Origin: Opitutaceae bacterium
GTDB taxonomy: Bacteria > Verrucomicrobiota > Verrucomicrobiia > Opitutales > Opitutaceae
DNA length: 5,036 bases
Direction of reading: 5' to 3'
Assembly: GCA_016763045.1 (NCBI GenBank)
Contig: JAESUN010000165.1
Coordinates: forward strand, 1-5,036
A program made the translations under genes and the position numbers. Shown one piece after another: positions 4,219 to 5,036 of the stretch (position 1 is the stretch's first letter; each line of letters opens with the position of its first letter). Below the pieces are notes generated by a model. That model saw only the letters and a list, made by a program, of their open reading frames with translations, was not told where the DNA came from and made no database searches.

Positions 4219-5036
4219 TTAAACGATATGTCTTATTATAAAACTATGTCGGTTCAATTGTCCCAAACCTGATGTAACGTTCTGATGTGTAATCCTGATT
4301 AATTGAGAAGTTGTATCCATCGCTAAAGCTGCTGTTTGAATAGTTTCAACAAAAGGTGTTACTCCTGAGTGAACTATGCTCGCCTCTCCCTTAAATATGT
4401 TGGTATTAAATCTTCCTCCGATAATTCTAATCGACCAGTCTCCTATTACATTGGTTGTGTAAGAAAATATTACTTCATTTCCAATATAAACTCGTATCGT
4501 TTTATTCTCTCCACCTCCTTGAATATTTCCACCAATACTAATTTCAAGAGAACCAGTACCCGATAATGTTCCTGCTGGCATAGTATAGGTATCTCCCAAA
4601 TCAACTTCCTCTGTTCCTAAACTTCCTCCCCAAGTTCCATAATTGGTAAATAACCGTTTATTGATATTTCGCCACGATCTTACACCAGCTATAGTAGATT
4701 GTAATATCTGTCCATCTACAGTTGGATTGCCAAATGTATTTTCCTTTGTGGCTAAATCAATAGCTAGTTTTACGGCTAATTTTAACGGTGTTACTATACG
4801 ACTGTCATCACCTCCAGTATTCACTTCTGCTTGTGTGGCGATTTCTGCAAGACCTGTGAGTACTTCAGTTGCATTTCGACCATCTAACAGACTTTTCAGT
4901 TTTAAAGCGGTAACAATACGTAAATCATCAACTCCTGCAGTTACTTCTGCTAATGTTGCAATTTCAGCAATACCCGCAATAACTTCAGTAGCTTGCACTA
5001 AATTAGATTGAATAATTCCCCAATCACCTCCAACGG
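4219..5036 (-). CDS. Phage tail-fibre/receptor-binding protein, C-terminal part (5' partial)
   Basis: The frame is open to the right edge. Upstream of the possible GTG at 4998 it continues through VGGDWGIIQSNLV, a type of stretch common in phage fibre proteins, so the GTG is probably an internal Val and the true start lies outside the window. Numbered from that codon, residues 3-82 are two 40-residue repeats ending in DDxRIVTxLKL, a hallmark of tail fibres. A linker (KENTFGNPTVDGQILQST) leads to a C-terminal domain of about 140 residues that is rich in Gly, Thr and beta strands (YTMPAGTLSGTGSLEISIGG, then TIRVYIGNEVIFSYTTN, ending SFIIRHIV). It is probably a trimeric jelly-roll tip that binds the host surface. 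No signal peptide or chaperone domain is visible. It is the first gene in view of the minus-strand operon, so it is co-transcribed with the hydrolases. Confidence 0.8.
   Translation of the reverse strand, partial: VGGDWGIIQSNLVQATEVIAGIAEIATLAEVTAGVDDLRIVTALKLKSLLDGRNATEVLTGLAEIATQAEVNTGGDDSRIVTPLKLAVKLAIDLATKENTFGNPTVDGQILQSTIAGVRSWRNINKRLFTNYGTWGGSLGTEEVDLGDTYTMPAGTLSGTGSLEISIGGNIQGGGENKTIRVYIGNEVIFSYTTNVIGDWSIRIIGGRFNTNIFKGEASIVHSGVTPFVETIQTAALAMDTTSQLIRITHQNVTSGLGQLNRHSFIIRHIV
4753..4992 (-). repeat. Two tandem 120-bp repeats coding 40-residue fibre units
   Basis: Unit 1 (4992-4873) reads ATEVIAGIAEIATLAEVTAG, then VDDLRIVTALKL. Unit 2 (4872-4753) reads ATEVLTGLAEIATQAEVNTG, then GDDSRIVTPLKL. 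Identity is high in the first 34 residues and lost in the last six. The units probably form shaft segments of the fibre, and the similarity may allow length change by recombination. More units may lie beyond the right edge. Confidence 0.85.

Noticed and set aside
4753..4992. CRISPR array
   Set aside because: The repeats are contiguous 120-bp coding units without spacers.
4996..4998. GTG as the true start of the tail-fibre gene
   Set aside because: The same frame continues open to the edge with a fibre-like VGGDWGIIQ stretch and there is no Shine-Dalgarno before the GTG.
4643..5011. A 122-codon plus-strand frame
   Set aside because: It is antisense to the tail-fibre repeats; its internal repetition simply mirrors the real 120-bp units.

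Overview
The window is AT-rich. Its protein families (a Bacteroidetes-style Rhs C-terminus, a lipoprotein with an LLSC lipobox, tail-fibre repeats of the DDxRxVTPLKL type) and the near absence of Shine-Dalgarno sequences suggest a Bacteroidetes (Flavobacteriia- or Cytophagia-like) genome carrying prophage or phage genes. This assignment is inference; no rRNA or marker gene is present.

Left part, + strand (1-1516): the 3' end of a longer Rhs-family gene enters from the left edge. It has a recognisable Rhs core end, followed by a variable C-terminal domain of about 250 residues that looks like a polymorphic toxin tip. That domain carries a metzincin-like HxxxHxxG stretch that lacks the catalytic Glu. 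Ten bases downstream is a small lipoprotein gene, probably the cognate immunity or an accessory protein. Its 5' end contains a perfect 13-bp inverted repeat. Its 3' end shows an apparent one-base frameshift: a plausible 24-25 residue C-terminus continues in another frame to 1516.

Right part, - strand (1531-5036): a tightly packed, co-directional run of eight genes reading leftward from the right edge, with gaps of 2-14 bases and presumably one operon. In transcription order they are: a partial tail-fibre or receptor-binding protein with two 40-residue repeats; a GH73 glucosaminidase with a C-terminal membrane anchor; a membrane plus coiled-coil protein (holin or spanin-like position); a 47-aa single-pass membrane protein; an M15-type peptidase with an N-terminal membrane anchor; a 142-aa beta-rich virion-type protein; a 141-aa protein resembling capsid cement/decoration proteins, with the only strong Shine-Dalgarno; and a 57-aa unknown protein. 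This is a phage host-recognition, wall-degradation and lysis block, with small structural proteins at its end.

The two transcription units converge with only about 14 bases between them. The most interesting points are the concentration of membrane-anchored wall hydrolases (reminiscent of membrane-containing tailless phages, but unproven), the broken lipoprotein gene, its large hairpin, and the Glu-less metalloprotease-like toxin tip.
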